Below are positions 18,184-28,028 of a stretch of 38,272 nt of DNA, in pieces. The stretch is from the NCBI GenBank assembly GCA_900318465.1, contig ONKQ01000039.1:1-38272 (forward strand), read 5' to 3'. Origin of the DNA: an uncultured Bacteroidales bacterium (lineage in GTDB: Bacteria > Bacteroidota > Bacteroidia > Bacteroidales > F082). Made by a program: the position numbers and the translations under genes. The first letter of the stretch is position 1, and every line of letters begins with the position of its first letter. The notes under the pieces are model-generated. The model did no database searches. It was not told the DNA's origin and was given only the letters and a program-made list of their open reading frames with translations.

Positions 18184-18191
18184 CAAAGGTA
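18184..18191 (-). promoter_or_regulatory. -7 promoter element for the 41-residue membrane protein gene
   Basis: Minus-strand TACCTTTG followed directly by CACCCGC (18183-18177), the same block seen at the tRNA-Val and rpsL promoters. No clear -33 TTG was found. Confidence 0.65.
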
Positions 18192-18232
18192 CGAAATTGG
18201 CGGTGCTATATTAATAAAGGTAAGAAAAAAAG

Positions 18233-18262
18233 TTGCGCGTTATGAGAAATTCCCTATATTTG
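18233..18262 (+). promoter_or_regulatory. Promoter for the 109-residue protein gene
   Basis: TTG (18233-18235), a 19-bp spacer and TATATTTG (18255-18262) give a canonical Bacteroidota promoter ending 25 bp before the ATG at 18288. It diverges from the promoter of the small membrane protein, the two -7 boxes being about 65 bp apart. Confidence 0.85.
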
Positions 18263-18287
18263 CACCATCAATCAAAACAGAACAGAT

Positions 18288-18617
18288 ATGAATTACGACG
18301 CAAATCCCGTACACCTCCTCTACAACGCAGAGGAAATGAGAGACAGAATCAACATGATTATGGACAGCCGCGACCACACTACCGGCATCACCTTCGTCAA
18401 CCTTTGCTACCAGCTTATCCAGATCGCCTTTCAGGAAAACAAGGTAAAAAAGACCGAGGGCGTAATCATCACCAGTGAAGAGCTGGCCCCCGAGGAGCAG
18501 GTGCAAGTGAGCCGCATCCTTTGGGAACTCATTTGGAACCATAAGGTGTTCCTCCTCTTCGGACGCAGCGAATTGCTCGGTTTGAGCAATGGTGAAGACC
18601 GTTTCGTGAAGTATTAA
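18288..18617 (+). CDS. Unrecognised 109-residue cytoplasmic protein
   Basis: Family not recognised. The protein has no signal peptide or membrane segment. It is mixed alpha/beta by eye, with an N-terminal helical stretch (NAEEMRDRINMIMDSRD), a hydrophobic helix (FVNLCYQLIQIAFQ), an acidic ITSEELAPEEQ segment, and a C-terminal ILWELIWNHKVFLLF. A canonical promoter precedes it and a strong terminator follows, so it is a monocistronic unit. It sits just upstream of the str operon, a place where some related genomes carry rpoC or small conserved genes; no functional link can be read from the sequence. Confidence 0.75.
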   Translation: MNYDANPVHLLYNAEEMRDRINMIMDSRDHTTGITFVNLCYQLIQIAFQENKVKKTEGVIITSEELAPEEQVQVSRILWELIWNHKVFLLFGRSELLGLSNGEDRFVKY

Positions 18618-18641
18618 TGCGGGTTTTTATCCTGAAAATGG

Positions 18642-18681
18642 CGTCTTTTTTGGCTGAAAAAAGTCAAAAAAGACGTTTTTT
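18642..18681 (+). terminator. Intrinsic terminator after the 109-residue gene
   Basis: A perfect 11-bp stem (CGTCTTTTTTG at 18642-18652 with its complement at 18665-18675), a 12-nt loop and a following TTTTTTATT tract. It closes the monocistronic unit before the ribosomal promoter. Confidence 0.85.
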
Positions 18682-18778
18682 ATTGTAAAAATGTGATATT
18701 TTTCAATATTTAATCATTTGACAATCAGTGATGTAGTGAATTGTTGACATGAGTTGTTGAAAAAAATGAGAAAAATGA

Positions 18779-18808
18779 TTGCCAGTTCAGAAAATTGTTG
18801 TACTTTTG
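18779..18808 (+). promoter_or_regulatory. Promoter of the ribosomal protein supercluster
   Basis: TTG (18779-18781), exactly 19 bp, then TACTTTTG (18801-18808), continuing as CACCCGC. The rpsL ATG is 273 nt downstream of the -7 box. This is the main visible promoter for the genes from rpsL onward. Confidence 0.9.
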
Positions 18809-19081
18809 CACCCGCTGAATTGAATGAGGGCTTGCCCTTGAAAATGATATAGTTAAGGAACCTGATAAGTTAAACGTAATAGGTTTCTACACGAAGTGAC
18901 ACCAAAATCAAGCGTAAAAATTGTCACGGAGTGGGTTTTATAGACTTCTAAGCCGTCAGTGGCTTACCATGTTTCCCTGACTACATCTTGAAAAGTGCGC
19001 CCTCGGCCAGTTTGGTATGAGTTTGTAACTAATTCCATTACAACGGATTAAATAACTAACTAATTAACTAACAAATCAAAA
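18809..19081 (+). promoter_or_regulatory. Long 5' leader of the rpsL operon, possibly structured
   Basis: About 265-270 nt of untranslated leader with no credible reading frame. Local pairing includes AGGG/CCCT near 18827-18838, GTGACA (18896-18901) with TGTCAC (18922-18927), and TAAGCC (18949-18954) with GGCTTA (18961-18966) around loop GTCAGT. The last 60 nt are AT-rich and look unstructured up to the start codon. Autogenous control by a ribosomal protein is typical of str operons, but no known leader motif is recognised here, so regulation is inference. Confidence 0.5.
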
Positions 19082-19471
19082 ATGCCGACTATTCAACAAT
19101 TAGTGCGCAAAGGGCGCCAGAAATTGATCGACAAGAGCAAGTCGCCTGCATTGGATGCCAGTCCGCAACGTCGCGGTGTGTGCGTGCGTGTTTACACGAC
19201 GACCCCCAAGAAGCCTAACTCAGCTATGCGTAAGGTTGCCAGGGTTCGTCTGACCAACCAAAAGGAGGTCAACGCCTACATCCCCGGTGAGGGTCACAAC
19301 TTGCAGGAACACAGCATTGTTATGATCAGAGGAGGTCGTGTTAAGGATTTGCCGGGTGTGCGTTATCACATCATCAGAGGTGCTTTGGATACCTCTGGTG
19401 TTGATGGCCGCCGCCAACGCAGGTCGAAGTACGGTGCTAAACGACCCAAACAAACAGCCGCAAAGAAATAA
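19082..19471 (+). CDS. rpsL: 30S ribosomal protein S12
   Basis: 129 residues, first gene of the supercluster. S12 lies at the decoding centre and influences translational accuracy. The loop TTPKKPNSA (Lys43) and the [11 protein letters not shown] loop (Lys88) are both present with the lysines that normally confer streptomycin sensitivity, so no resistance substitution is visible. The start is preceded by an AT-rich stretch without Shine-Dalgarno sequence. rpsG follows after 30 nt. Confidence 0.98.
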   Translation: MPTIQQLVRKGRQKLIDKSKSPALDASPQRRGVCVRVYTTTPKKPNSAMRKVARVRLTNQKEVNAYIPGEGHNLQEHSIVMIRGGRVKDLPGVRYHIIRGALDTSGVDGRRQRRSKYGAKRPKQTAAKK

Positions 19472-19501
19472 CGATTAGTCAAAACAGAAAGACTTAAAGA
19501 C

Positions 19502-19969
19502 ATGAGAAAAGCTAAACCAAAGAAGAGAATTATCCTTCCCGACCCGAAGTACGGTGATGTGCAAGTCACGAAGTTCGTGAACAACATCATGCTTGAGGGC
19601 AAGAAGAATTTGGCTTATCAGATTTTCTACGAAGCAATGGACATCGTTGAAAGTAAGCTCAACGAAAATCCAGTTGAGGTGTGGAAGAAGGCTTTGGCCA
19701 ACGTTACCCCTCAAGTGGAAGTAAGAAGCCGTCGTATTGGTGGTGCCACCTTCCAGATTCCTTCAGAGATCCGTCCCTCGCGTAAGCAGAGCATCGGTAT
19801 GAAGAACCTGATTGGCTACGCCCGCAAACGTCACGAGAAATCGATGGCCCTGAAGCTCGCTTCGGAAATCATGGCAGCTTACAAGGAAGAAGGTTCTGCA
19901 TTCAAGAGAAAAGAAGAGATCCACAGAATGGCAGATGCCAACAAGGCATTCTCGCACTTCAGATTCTAA
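19502..19969 (+). CDS. rpsG: 30S ribosomal protein S7
   Basis: 155 residues. It nucleates assembly of the 30S head on 16S rRNA and contacts E-site tRNA. It begins [20 protein letters not shown] and contains the conserved [16 protein letters not shown] block and C-terminal [16 protein letters not shown]7 is the classic autogenous repressor of the str operon in enterobacteria, which makes it the first candidate ligand for the leader upstream. fusA starts 24 nt later. Confidence 0.98.
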   Translation: MRKAKPKKRIILPDPKYGDVQVTKFVNNIMLEGKKNLAYQIFYEAMDIVESKLNENPVEVWKKALANVTPQVEVRSRRIGGATFQIPSEIRPSRKQSIGMKNLIGYARKRHEKSMALKLASEIMAAYKEEGSAFKRKEEIHRMADANKAFSHFRF

Positions 19970-19993
19970 TAATAGAAGAAGAGACAACGAATT

Positions 19994-22114
19994 ATGCAAA
20001 ACGTCCAAGGAAATATGAACCCGCTTAGCCTCACGCGCAACATCGGCATCATGGCACACATCGATGCCGGTAAGACGACGACGACGGAGCGTATTCTGTA
20101 TTACACCGGACGTAGTCATAAGATAGGTGAGGTTCACGACGGCGCAGCCACCATGGATTGGATGGTTCAGGAGCAGGAGCGTGGCATCACCATTACCTCC
20201 GCTGCAACAACGGTGTTCTGGCACCTTAATGATGAGGCCTATAAAATTAATATCATAGATACCCCCGGCCACGTCGATTTCACCGTCGAGGTGGAACGTT
20301 CACTGCGCGTGTTGGATGGCGCCATCGCCATCTTCTGCGCTGTCGGCGGTGTCGAGCCTCAGTCGGAAACCGTGTGGCATCAGGCCAACAAGTACAACGT
20401 TCCCCGCATCTGCTACGTCAACAAGATGGATCGCGCAGGTGCCGATTTCTTTAAGGTAATGGATCAAATCAAGGAGAGGCTCCACGCCAATCCCGTTGCC
20501 ATCCAATTGCCCATCGGTGCCGAAGACGACTTCATCGGCGTGGTTGACCTGCTCAAGAATAAGGCCTACGCTTGGGAAGAACAGGACAACGGCTCAGTTT
20601 ACGACGAAATCGAAATCCCTGAGGACATGAAGGACATGGTTGCTGAATATCGCACCAACCTCATCGAGGGGGCCGTCGAAGACGATGAGACCTTGTTCGA
20701 AAAGTATTTGGAAGACCCCGACAGCATCACCGAAGCCGAACTCATCGCGCAAATCCGCAAGGCAACGCTTGACCTGCGCATTTGCCCCGTGCTTTGTGGC
20801 TCGTCGTTCAAGAACAAGGGTGTGCAGCCCCTGCTTGACGCCATCGTCAACTACCTGCCCAGCCCGCTTGACATCGACCATGTGAAGGGTATCAATCCGA
20901 AGACCGAGCAAGAGGAAGTGCGCAAAGCCGACCCCAAGGAGCCTTTCTGCGCCTTGGCGTTCAAGATTGCCACCGACCCCTTTGTCGGTCGTCTCTGTTT
21001 CTTCCGTGTCTATTCCGGAACGTTGAAAGCCGGCGATATGGTACTCAACGTGTCGACTGGCAAGCGCGAACGCATCGCCAAGATTGTTCAGATGCATGCC
21101 AACAAGCAAAACCCACTCGATGAGATTTCGGCTGGCGACATTGGTGCCGCTGTCGGTTTCAAGCTCATCCGCACGGGCGACACGTTGACTGTTGAAAACA
21201 AGCCACTTGTGCTTGAGAACATCAAGTTCCCCGAGCCGGTGGTGAATATTGCCGTTGAGCCTAAAGTCACTGCAGACTTAGACAAACTCGATCAGTCCTT
21301 GGCCAAGTTGGTCGAGGAGGATCCCACGCTGTTTGTGCACACCGACGAAAACTCGGGACAAACCATACTGTCAGGTATGGGCGAACTACACCTTGACATC
21401 ATCATGGACCGCCTCAAGAGAGAGTTTGGCGTTGAAGTCAACTCCGGCCGTCCGCAGGTCGCATACAAGGAAGCCTTTACTCAAACAATTCAGCATCGTG
21501 AAGTCTATAAAAAACAGACCGGTGGAAAGGGTAAGTTTGCCGATATCGAGTTCACTATGGGTCCCGCCGAAGACGGCGTGCAGGGACTGCAGTTTGTCGA
21601 CGAAGTGAAGGGTGGCGTCATCCCTCGCGAGTTCATCCAAGCCACGGAGAAAGGCTTCAAGGGAGCCTTGACCAATGGCGTGCTGGCCGGTTTCCCGGTC
21701 GAGAACCTGAAAGTGACCCTTACCGACGGTTCGTTCCATCCTGTCGATAGTGACGCGCTCTCGTTTGAGACCGCTGCCCACATCGCCTTCAAGGAGGCTG
21801 GCCTCAAGGCCGGTGCCATCCTGATGGAGCCCGTCATGAGAGTTGAAATCCATTGCCCCGACGAGTACCTCGGTGACGTCACGGGCGATTTGAACAAGAA
21901 AAGATCAATATTGCGTGAAGTCATCGCTGACATTGGTTTCCAGGTCATCAAGGCAGACGTGCCGCTGGCGGAGATGTTCGGTTACATCACCTCGCTGCGT
22001 TCGCTGACCTCGGGCCGCGCCACCTTCAACATGGAGTTGAGCCACTACGCCCCCGTGCCTGAAGCCCTTGCCGACGTGGTGATCAAAAAGGCAAAAGGAC
22101 TATTATTCATTTAA
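19994..22114 (+). CDS. fusA: Elongation factor G
   Basis: 706 residues. This translocase GTPase moves tRNAs and mRNA after peptide transfer and helps recycle ribosomes. The G domain shows the P-loop AHIDAGKTT (residues 21-29), [11 protein letters not shown] switch I, DTPGHVDF and NKMDRAG. Domains II-V follow, with domain IV containing [10 protein letters not shown] and the C-terminal [15 protein letters not shown] segment. Length and motifs match the usual bacterial enzyme. It sits between rpsG and rpsJ, and no tuf gene follows it, unlike in many str operons. Confidence 0.98.
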   Translation: MQNVQGNMNPLSLTRNIGIMAHIDAGKTTTTERILYYTGRSHKIGEVHDGAATMDWMVQEQERGITITSAATTVFWHLNDEAYKINIIDTPGHVDFTVEVERSLRVLDGAIAIFCAVGGVEPQSETVWHQANKYNVPRICYVNKMDRAGADFFKVMDQIKERLHANPVAIQLPIGAEDDFIGVVDLLKNKAYAWEEQDNGSVYDEIEIPEDMKDMVAEYRTNLIEGAVEDDETLFEKYLEDPDSITEAELIAQIRKATLDLRICPVLCGSSFKNKGVQPLLDAIVNYLPSPLDIDHVKGINPKTEQEEVRKADPKEPFCALAFKIATDPFVGRLCFFRVYSGTLKAGDMVLNVSTGKRERIAKIVQMHANKQNPLDEISAGDIGAAVGFKLIRTGDTLTVENKPLVLENIKFPEPVVNIAVEPKVTADLDKLDQSLAKLVEEDPTLFVHTDENSGQTILSGMGELHLDIIMDRLKREFGVEVNSGRPQVAYKEAFTQTIQHREVYKKQTGGKGKFADIEFTMGPAEDGVQGLQFVDEVKGGVIPREFIQATEKGFKGALTNGVLAGFPVENLKVTLTDGSFHPVDSDALSFETAAHIAFKEAGLKAGAILMEPVMRVEIHCPDEYLGDVTGDLNKKRSILREVIADIGFQVIKADVPLAEMFGYITSLRSLTSGRATFNMELSHYAPVPEALADVVIKKAKGLLFI

Positions 22115-22141
22115 GCAAACAATTCAATAAACATAATTATT

Positions 22142-22447
22142 GTGAGCCAGAGAATTAGAATTAAACTGAAGTCGCACGACCACAACTTGGTTGACAAGTC
22201 AGCCGAGAAGATCGTTAAAACCATCAAGGCGACTGGAGCTATCGTCAGCGGTCCCATTCCGTTGCCGACCAACAAGAAGATCTACACGGTCTTGCGTTCG
22301 ACCTTTGTCCACAAGAAGTCAAGAGAGCAGTTCGAGCTTTCGACCTACAAGCGCTTGCTCGACATCTACAACTCGACCTCGCAGACAATCGACGCACTGA
22401 TGAAGCTGGAGCTCCCCAGCGGTGTGGAAGTAGAAATCAAATTGTAA
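22142..22447 (+). CDS. rpsJ: 30S ribosomal protein S10, GTG start
   Basis: 101 residues, the normal size. It is a 30S head protein that also takes part in transcription antitermination with NusB. It reads [20 protein letters not shown], then [10 protein letters not shown] and the C-terminal [13 protein letters not shown]. The only start consistent with the conserved N-terminus is GTG at 22142, unusual beside the ATG starts of its neighbours. It opens the S10 part of the cluster 27 nt after fusA. Confidence 0.97.
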   Translation: MSQRIRIKLKSHDHNLVDKSAEKIVKTIKATGAIVSGPIPLPTNKKIYTVLRSTFVHKKSREQFELSTYKRLLDIYNSTSQTIDALMKLELPSGVEVEIKL

Positions 22448-22486
22448 TTAAACCTATCTAGTACAAACAATTAAAAGCAAGACAGC

Positions 22487-23116
22487 ATGTCAGGATTACT
22501 AGGAAAAAAGATTGGGATGACGAACATCTATGACGAAGCCGGCAAGTTCGTTCCGGTGACCGTCATCGAGGCAGGTCCCTGCGTCGTCACCCAAGTCAGA
22601 ACAGTAGAGAAGGACGGCTACAGCGCAATCCAGTTAGGTTTCGACGAAAAGAAGGTGAAGAACACCTCTAAGGCCGAGCAAGGTCACTTTGCCAAGGCCG
22701 GTACGACCCCGAAGAAACTGGTGCGCGAGTTCTCGCGTTTCGAAGAAGGCCACAGAAAACATTTGGGCGAAACGCTTACCGTCGATGTGTTCATGGAAGG
22801 TGAGTTTGTTGATGTCAGCGGCATCAGCAAAGGTAAAGGCTTCCAGGGCGTGGTGAAACGCCATCATTTCAATGGCGTCGGTCAGGCTACTCACGGCCAG
22901 CACAACCGTTTGAGAAAGCCGGGTTCTATCGGTGCTTGCGCTTACCCCTCAAGAGTGTTCAAGGGCTTGCGCATGGCCGGACAAATGGGTAACCATAAAG
23001 TGAAGGTGACGAACCTGCAAATCATGAAGATCGTCCCTGAAAAGAATTTGTTAGTGGTGAAAGGCGCCGTTCCGGGCCACAAGAATGGATACTTAATGAT
23101 TGAGAGATGGAGTTAA
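22487..23116 (+). CDS. rplC: 50S ribosomal protein L3
   Basis: 209 residues, full length. It is an early assembly protein whose long loop reaches the peptidyl-transferase centre. The start [17 protein letters not shown], the loop [18 protein letters not shown] and the [15 protein letters not shown] block are intact. The last 10 nt overlap the start of rplD in another frame, so translation is likely coupled. Confidence 0.98.
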   Translation: MSGLLGKKIGMTNIYDEAGKFVPVTVIEAGPCVVTQVRTVEKDGYSAIQLGFDEKKVKNTSKAEQGHFAKAGTTPKKLVREFSRFEEGHRKHLGETLTVDVFMEGEFVDVSGISKGKGFQGVVKRHHFNGVGQATHGQHNRLRKPGSIGACAYPSRVFKGLRMAGQMGNHKVKVTNLQIMKIVPEKNLLVVKGAVPGHKNGYLMIERWS

Positions 23117-23733
23117 CAGTCTATAACATCAAAGGCGAAGATACAGGCCGCAAGGTTCAGCTGAACGACGACATTTACGGCATCGAACCCAACGAGCATG
23201 TCATGTATCTGGCAGTGAGACAGTATCTTGCCGACCAACGTCAAGGTACGAGCAAGTCAAAGGAACGCAGCGAGATTTCGGGCAGCACCCGCAAGCTCTT
23301 CCGTCAGAAGGGCACCGGTGGCGCTCGTCGTGGCGACATCAACTCGCCCCTGCTGAGAGGCGGCGGTCGTGTGTTTGGCCCCAAGCCGCGCGACTATAGT
23401 TTCAAACTGAACAAGAAGGTCAAGGTTTTGGCCCGCAAGTCGGCTCTGTCGAGCAAAATCACCGACGGCGCTATCCGCGTGGTTGAGGATTTCAACTTCG
23501 ACGCCATCAAGACCAAGCAAATGGTCAAGGTGCTCGACTCCTTCAAGGTGAACGGCAAACGCAACCTCTTCGTGTTTGCTGAGCCCAACAAGAACGTCGT
23601 GTTGTCCGCAAGGAACATCCAACGCACCGAGGTGGCTTTGGCCCGCAACCTGAACACTTATGATATTCTGAAAGCCAAGAACATTTTCTTCACCGAGAGC
23701 GCACTGAAGCCTGTCGATGAGATTCTTGGATAA
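23107..23733 (+). CDS. rplD: 50S ribosomal protein L4
   Basis: 208 residues. It lines the nascent peptide exit tunnel. The tunnel loop is recognisable in [38 protein letters not shown]. In E. coli L4 represses the S10 operon; no matching leader is seen before rpsJ here. The ATG at 23107 lies inside the end of rplC and gives the conserved N-terminus [14 protein letters not shown]. Confidence 0.98.
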   Translation: MELTVYNIKGEDTGRKVQLNDDIYGIEPNEHVMYLAVRQYLADQRQGTSKSKERSEISGSTRKLFRQKGTGGARRGDINSPLLRGGGRVFGPKPRDYSFKLNKKVKVLARKSALSSKITDGAIRVVEDFNFDAIKTKQMVKVLDSFKVNGKRNLFVFAEPNKNVVLSARNIQRTEVALARNLNTYDILKAKNIFFTESALKPVDEILG

Positions 23734-23760
23734 TGTTTAACTATTAAAACACGAAAAGAG

Positions 23761-24051
23761 ATGATTATCATAAAGAAACCCGTCATTACTGAAAAGATGA
23801 CCGCAATCAGCGAGAAGCTGAACAAGTACGCATTCATTGTTGACAAGAACGCCAACAAGATCGAGATCAAGAAAGCCGTCGAAAAGCTTTATGATGTGAA
23901 GGTTGAGGCCGTCAACACGATGAACTATCAAGGAAAGAAGAAGTCGCGCTACACGAAGGCTGGTGTCGTCACCGGACGCAGACCCGCTTTCAAGAAGGCT
24001 GTCGTGACTTTGAAGGAAGGTGATACAATTGACTTTTTTAGCAATATCTGA
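23761..24051 (+). CDS. rplW: 50S ribosomal protein L23
   Basis: 96 residues. It sits at the tunnel exit and docks trigger factor and SRP. It shows [36 protein letters not shown] and a basic GKKKSRYTK loop. It ends 2 nt before the rplB start codon. Confidence 0.97.
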   Translation: MIIIKKPVITEKMTAISEKLNKYAFIVDKNANKIEIKKAVEKLYDVKVEAVNTMNYQGKKKSRYTKAGVVTGRRPAFKKAVVTLKEGDTIDFFSNI

Positions 24052-24053
24052 TC

Positions 24054-24878
24054 ATGGCTTTAAAGAAATATAAACCTACGACACCCGGTCAGCGCTTTAA
24101 GGTTATCAGCGCTTTCGACGAAATTACGACCGACCGCCCTGAAAAGTCCCTGTTGAGACCCAAGAAGAGCACTGGCGGCCGTAACAGCAGTGGTGAGATG
24201 ACCGTGCGCTACAGAGGCGGCGGCCACAAGAGACAATACAGAATCATTGACTTCAAACGCGACAAGGACGGTGTTCCGGGCGTTGTGAAGACCATTGAAT
24301 ACGATCCCAACCGCACGGCGCGTATCGCCCTCGTGTTCTACAAGGACGGCGAGAAGCGTTACATCATTGCCCCCGCTGGCCTCAAGGTCGGTCAGGAGAT
24401 CCTCTCTGGCAAGGGCATCCAGCCCAATGTGGGCAACACCCTCTACCTGAGCGAGATTCCGTTCGGTACCATCATCCACAACATCGAGCTTCGTCCTGGC
24501 CAAGGCGCCAAGATGGCCCGCAGCGCCGGCAGCTATGCCCAGCTGATGAGCCGCGACGGCAAGTACGCCATCCTGCGTATGCCCTCAGGCGAAACCCGTA
24601 TGATTCTTCAGGCTTGCAAAGCCACTATCGGTAGCGTTTCGAACGCCGACCACAACCTCGAGAAGTCAGGTAAGGCTGGCCGTAGCCGCTGGCTTGGTCG
24701 CCGCCCGCACAACCGTGGTGTTGTCATGAACCCGGTCGACCACCCGATGGGCGGTGGTGAAGGTCGTGCCTCTGGCGGTCACCCGCGCTCACGCAAGGGC
24801 TTGCCGGCAAAGGGCTACAAGACCCGCTCGCCGAAGGCTGCTTCCAACAAGTACATCATCGACAGAAGAAAGAAGTAA
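24054..24878 (+). CDS. rplB: 50S ribosomal protein L2
   Basis: 274 residues, full length. It is a core 50S protein needed for subunit joining and peptidyl-transferase function. The [20 protein letters not shown] block, the Gly/Arg-rich [27 protein letters not shown] region with the conserved His, and a basic C-terminal tail are present. Confidence 0.98.
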   Translation: MALKKYKPTTPGQRFKVISAFDEITTDRPEKSLLRPKKSTGGRNSSGEMTVRYRGGGHKRQYRIIDFKRDKDGVPGVVKTIEYDPNRTARIALVFYKDGEKRYIIAPAGLKVGQEILSGKGIQPNVGNTLYLSEIPFGTIIHNIELRPGQGAKMARSAGSYAQLMSRDGKYAILRMPSGETRMILQACKATIGSVSNADHNLEKSGKAGRSRWLGRRPHNRGVVMNPVDHPMGGGEGRASGGHPRSRKGLPAKGYKTRSPKAASNKYIIDRRKK

Positions 24879-24904
24879 ACTAATCAGGAAAATCGCATAA
24901 CACT

Positions 24905-25183
24905 ATGAGTAGATCATTAAAAAAAGGACCGTATATCCACTACAAACTCCAGCAGAGAGTGATGGAAAACGTCGAAAGCGGCAAGAAGACCGTTATCAAG
25001 ACATGGTCGAGAGCATCGATGATTTCTCCTGATTTCGTCGGTCAGACCATCGCCGTCCACAATGGCAACAAGTTCATCCCCGTCTACGTGACTGAGAACA
25101 TGGTGGGCCATAAGCTCGGTGAATTTGCCCCGACCCGTATCTTCAGAGGTCATGCCGGTAACAAAGATAAAGGTAACAAGTAA
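24905..25183 (+). CDS. rpsS: 30S ribosomal protein S19
   Basis: 92 residues. It is a 30S head protein that forms a complex with S13 and contacts A-site t[18 protein letters not shown] and the conserved [22 protein letters not shown] are clear. rplV starts 13 nt after the stop codon. Confidence 0.98.
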   Translation: MSRSLKKGPYIHYKLQQRVMENVESGKKTVIKTWSRASMISPDFVGQTIAVHNGNKFIPVYVTENMVGHKLGEFAPTRIFRGHAGNKDKGNK

Positions 25184-25196
25184 AACTTAGGTAACC

Positions 25197-25604
25197 ATGG
25201 GAGCAAGAAAACATAAAAGAGCAGAAGCTTTGAAAGAAGCTCGCAAGACTGTCGCCATCGCGCGCCTGAACGATGTCCCGACATCGCCTTTCAAGATGCG
25301 CCTCGTGGCCGACATGATCAGAGGACAGAAGGTTGAGATCGCCCTGCACTCGCTGCAGTATTCGACCAAGCATGCCGCGAAGCCGGTCTACAAGCTGCTT
25401 CGCTCGGCCATCGCCAACTGGGAAGCCAAGAACGAAGGAAAGCGCGTCGAGGAAAGCAACCTCTACGTGAAAGAGATTTGGGTCGACGAAGGCCGCACAC
25501 TGAAGCGTATCCAAGCCGCCCCTCACGGTCGCGCCTTCCACATCCGCAAGCGCTCGAACCACGTCACAATCATTGTTGACAGCAGAATCGCTAACGAAGA
25601 ATAA
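25197..25604 (+). CDS. rplV: 50S ribosomal protein L22
   Basis: 135 residues. It contributes the second tunnel-constriction loop beside L4. [18 protein letters not shown] and the C-terminal [22 protein letters not shown] hairpin, which reaches the tunnel, are conserved. Confidence 0.97.
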   Translation: MGARKHKRAEALKEARKTVAIARLNDVPTSPFKMRLVADMIRGQKVEIALHSLQYSTKHAAKPVYKLLRSAIANWEAKNEGKRVEESNLYVKEIWVDEGRTLKRIQAAPHGRAFHIRKRSNHVTIIVDSRIANEE

Positions 25605-25627
25605 TTGGAGAATAAAAAGTTTAAATA

Positions 25628-26359
25628 ATGGGACAAAAAACTAATCCTATAGGTCTTAGGTTGGGAATCATCAAAGGATGGGATTCCAACTGGTATGGCG
25701 GAAAAGACTTTTCAGCCAAGCTCGTGGAGGACGACAAGATCCGCAAGTATCTGAACGCCCGTCTCGGCAAGGCTGGCATTTCAAAGATCGCCATCGAACG
25801 TTCCTTGAAATATGTCACTGTCACCATTTTCACAGCCCGCCCCGGCATGATCATCGGCAAGGGAGGCGAGGAAGTTGACAAGCTGAAGAAAGAACTGGTG
25901 AAACTCACCGGCAAGGACATCCAAATCAACATCAACGAAATCAAGAGACCTGAACTCGACGCTTACATCGTTGCCAGCGGCATCGCCAAGCAGATTGAAG
26001 GCCGCGTGTCGTATCGCCGCGCCATCAAGACCGCAGCCCAAGGCACAATGCGCATGGGCGCCGAAGGCATCAAGATCCTCATCTCGGGCCGCGTGGGTGG
26101 TGCCGAAATCGCCCGCTCCGAAGCCTACAAGGAAGGCCGTATCCCGCTGCACACGCTGCGCGCCGACATCGACTATTCCTTGGTTGAAGCCCACACTTCG
26201 TACGGACGTCTGGGCGTGAAGGTCTGGATCTGCAAAGGTGAAATCTATGGCAAGCCCGAACTGGTGCCCACCAGCGTTGCGGCTCCCGCGAAGAAGCCGG
26301 TCGGAGCCCCGCGCCCCGCAGGCCGTGGACCCCGCCGTGGCGAAGGAAAACGTAAATGA
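25628..26359 (+). CDS. rpsC: 30S ribosomal protein S3
   Basis: 243 residues. It forms part of the mRNA entry tunnel and has helicase activity together with S4 and S5. The N-terminal [20 protein letters not shown], the KH domain [11 protein letters not shown], and the C-terminal [22 protein letters not shown] block are complete. A Pro/Arg/Gly-rich tail ([20 protein letters not shown]) ends the protein. Confidence 0.98.
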   Translation: MGQKTNPIGLRLGIIKGWDSNWYGGKDFSAKLVEDDKIRKYLNARLGKAGISKIAIERSLKYVTVTIFTARPGMIIGKGGEEVDKLKKELVKLTGKDIQININEIKRPELDAYIVASGIAKQIEGRVSYRRAIKTAAQGTMRMGAEGIKILISGRVGGAEIARSEAYKEGRIPLHTLRADIDYSLVEAHTSYGRLGVKVWICKGEIYGKPELVPTSVAAPAKKPVGAPRPAGRGPRRGEGKRK

Positions 26360-26387
26360 TTGTGTAAACCTTAAAAGTTGACAGAAA

Positions 26388-26807
26388 ATGTTACAACCTA
26401 AAAGACAGAAATACAGAAGGCCACAGAAAGGCAAGATGAAGGGCAACGCGTTCCGCGGCCACCAGATTGCCTTCGGTTCCTTTGGCATCAAGACCTTGGA
26501 AGAGGCGTGGATTACCGCCCGCCAGATTGAGGCCGCCCGTCAAGCCGTCACGCGTTACATGAAACGTGAAGGCCAGATTTGGATCAGGATATTCCCCGAC
26601 AAACCCATCACCAAGAAGCCTCTTGATGTCCGTATGGGTAAAGGTAAGGGTGATCCGGAATACTTTGTAGCTCGTGTCACGCCCGGCCACATGCTGTTCG
26701 AAGCTGATGGTGTGCCGTTGGCAGTCGCCAAGGAAGCTCTCCGCCTCGCCGCGCAGAAGCTCCCCGTGGCCACGAAGTTTGTGGTAAGAAGAGATTACGT
26801 CGAATAA
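26388..26807 (+). CDS. rplP: 50S ribosomal protein L16
   Basis: 139 residues. It helps organise the A-site tRNA region and 50S late assembly. It begins [19 protein letters not shown] and contains the [23 protein letters not shown] and [15 protein letters not shown] segments, the normal family layout. Confidence 0.98.
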   Translation: MLQPKRQKYRRPQKGKMKGNAFRGHQIAFGSFGIKTLEEAWITARQIEAARQAVTRYMKREGQIWIRIFPDKPITKKPLDVRMGKGKGDPEYFVARVTPGHMLFEADGVPLAVAKEALRLAAQKLPVATKFVVRRDYVE

Positions 26808-26826
26808 ACGTTGGAGGTAAAGAACA

Positions 26827-27030
26827 ATGAAAAACAAGGAATCCATCAGAGAAATGAGCACCGCCGACCTGCAGGAAAAGCTTGAGCAGACCCGCGAACA
26901 GCTCGTGAAAATGAGACTCAACAATGTGGTGTCGCCGTTGGAGAACCCCAACCAGATCCGCAACACCCGCAAGAACATTGCCCGTTACCTCACCGAACTG
27001 AGGAGACGCGAACTCGAAGGAATCAAATAA
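26827..27030 (+). CDS. rpmC: 50S ribosomal protein L29
   Basis: 67 residues, normal size, a two-helix hairpin protein near the tunnel exit. LQEKLEQTREQLVKMRLNN and the NPNQIRNTRKNIARYLTELRRRE helix are typical. Confidence 0.96.
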   Translation: MKNKESIREMSTADLQEKLEQTREQLVKMRLNNVVSPLENPNQIRNTRKNIARYLTELRRRELEGIK

Positions 27031-27047
27031 CTTAAACGACGACAGAA

Positions 27048-27311
27048 ATGGAAGAAATCAAGAGAAATCTCAGAAAAGAGAGAATCGGCGTGGTGGTCAG
27101 CAACAAGATGCAGAAATCCATCGTCGTGGAGATCGAACGTCGTGAAAAACACCCGATCTACGGCAAGTTCATCAAGAAGACGAGCCGTTTCATGGCTCAT
27201 GACGAGAAAGAAGAATGCAACATCGGCGATACCGTGCGCATCATGGAAACCCGTCCGCTGAGCAAGAGAAAACGTTGGAGATTAGTAGAAATTATCGAAA
27301 GGGCTAAGTAA
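27048..27311 (+). CDS. rpsQ: 30S ribosomal protein S17
   Basis: 87 residues, an OB-fold primary 16S-binding protein. Conserved [19 protein letters not shown], then [19 protein letters not shown] and the basic C-terminus. A single base separates its stop codon from the rplN start codon. Confidence 0.97.
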   Translation: MEEIKRNLRKERIGVVVSNKMQKSIVVEIERREKHPIYGKFIKKTSRFMAHDEKEECNIGDTVRIMETRPLSKRKRWRLVEIIERAK

Positions 27312-27312
27312 T

Positions 27313-27681
27313 ATGATACAACAGGAAACCAGACTCGCAGTAGCCGACAATAGCGGCGCAAAGGAAGTCCTCTGCATCCGCGTGTTAGGCGGCACCAAGA
27401 AGCGCTACGCCCACACGGGCGACATCATCGTCGTCACCGTCAAGAGTGCCATCCCGAGCGGCAACGTCAAGAAAGGCACCGTCTCGAAGGCAGTCGTAGT
27501 CCGCACCAAGAAGGAAACCCGTCGCGCCGACGGCTCCTACATCCGTTTCGATGACAACGCCTGCGTCCTGCTCAACCAGGCCGGCGAACTCATCGGCACC
27601 CGTATCTTTGGCCCTGTGGCCAGAGAGTTGCGTGAAAAGCAATTCATGAAAATAGTTTCGCTCGCTCCGGAAGTGTTGTAA
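27313..27681 (+). CDS. rplN: 50S ribosomal protein L14
   Basis: 122 residues, full length. It sits at the subunit interface and forms bridges with 16S rRNA. It reads [19 protein letters not shown], with the [13 protein letters not shown] block near the end. Confidence 0.98.
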   Translation: MIQQETRLAVADNSGAKEVLCIRVLGGTKKRYAHTGDIIVVTVKSAIPSGNVKKGTVSKAVVVRTKKETRRADGSYIRFDDNACVLLNQAGELIGTRIFGPVARELREKQFMKIVSLAPEVL

Positions 27682-27706
27682 TTCTAATCTTAAAAACCGA
27701 AAGACA

Positions 27707-28027
27707 ATGAGTAAGTTACACGTAAAGAAAGGCGATACTGTTCTGGTCCTTTCAGGCAACGACAAAGGTAAGCAAGGCAAAGTGTTGAGAGTTGACGTGA
27801 AGAACAACCGCGCCGTCGTCGAAGGCGTCAGGATCATCTCGAAGCACACCCGCCCCAACACCGAGCATCCCCAAGGTGGCATCATCAAGCAAGAAGCCCC
27901 TATCCACATCTCCAACCTGATGGTGGTCGGCAAAGACGGCAAACCCTCACGCATTGGACGTAAGATTGACGAAAGCACGGGCAAACTGGTCCGTTATTCA
28001 AAGAAAACTGGTGAAATCTTAAAGTAA
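27707..28027 (+). CDS. rplX: 50S ribosomal protein L24
   Basis: 106 residues, a KOW-fold assembly initiator near the tunnel exit. [30 protein letters not shown] and the [12 protein letters not shown] segment are clear. One base separates it from the rplE start. Confidence 0.97.
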   Translation: MSKLHVKKGDTVLVLSGNDKGKQGKVLRVDVKNNRAVVEGVRIISKHTRPNTEHPQGGIIKQEAPIHISNLMVVGKDGKPSRIGRKIDESTGKLVRYSKKTGEILK

Positions 28028-28028
28028 A

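Noticed and set aside
18826-18843. Leader peptide ATG AGG GCT TGC CCT TGA in the rpsL leader.
   Set aside because: Only five codons with no run of regulatory codons; too short to claim.
22142-22144. rpsJ start placed at a later ATG.
   Set aside because: The conserved S10 N-terminus begins right after the GTG; a later start would remove it.
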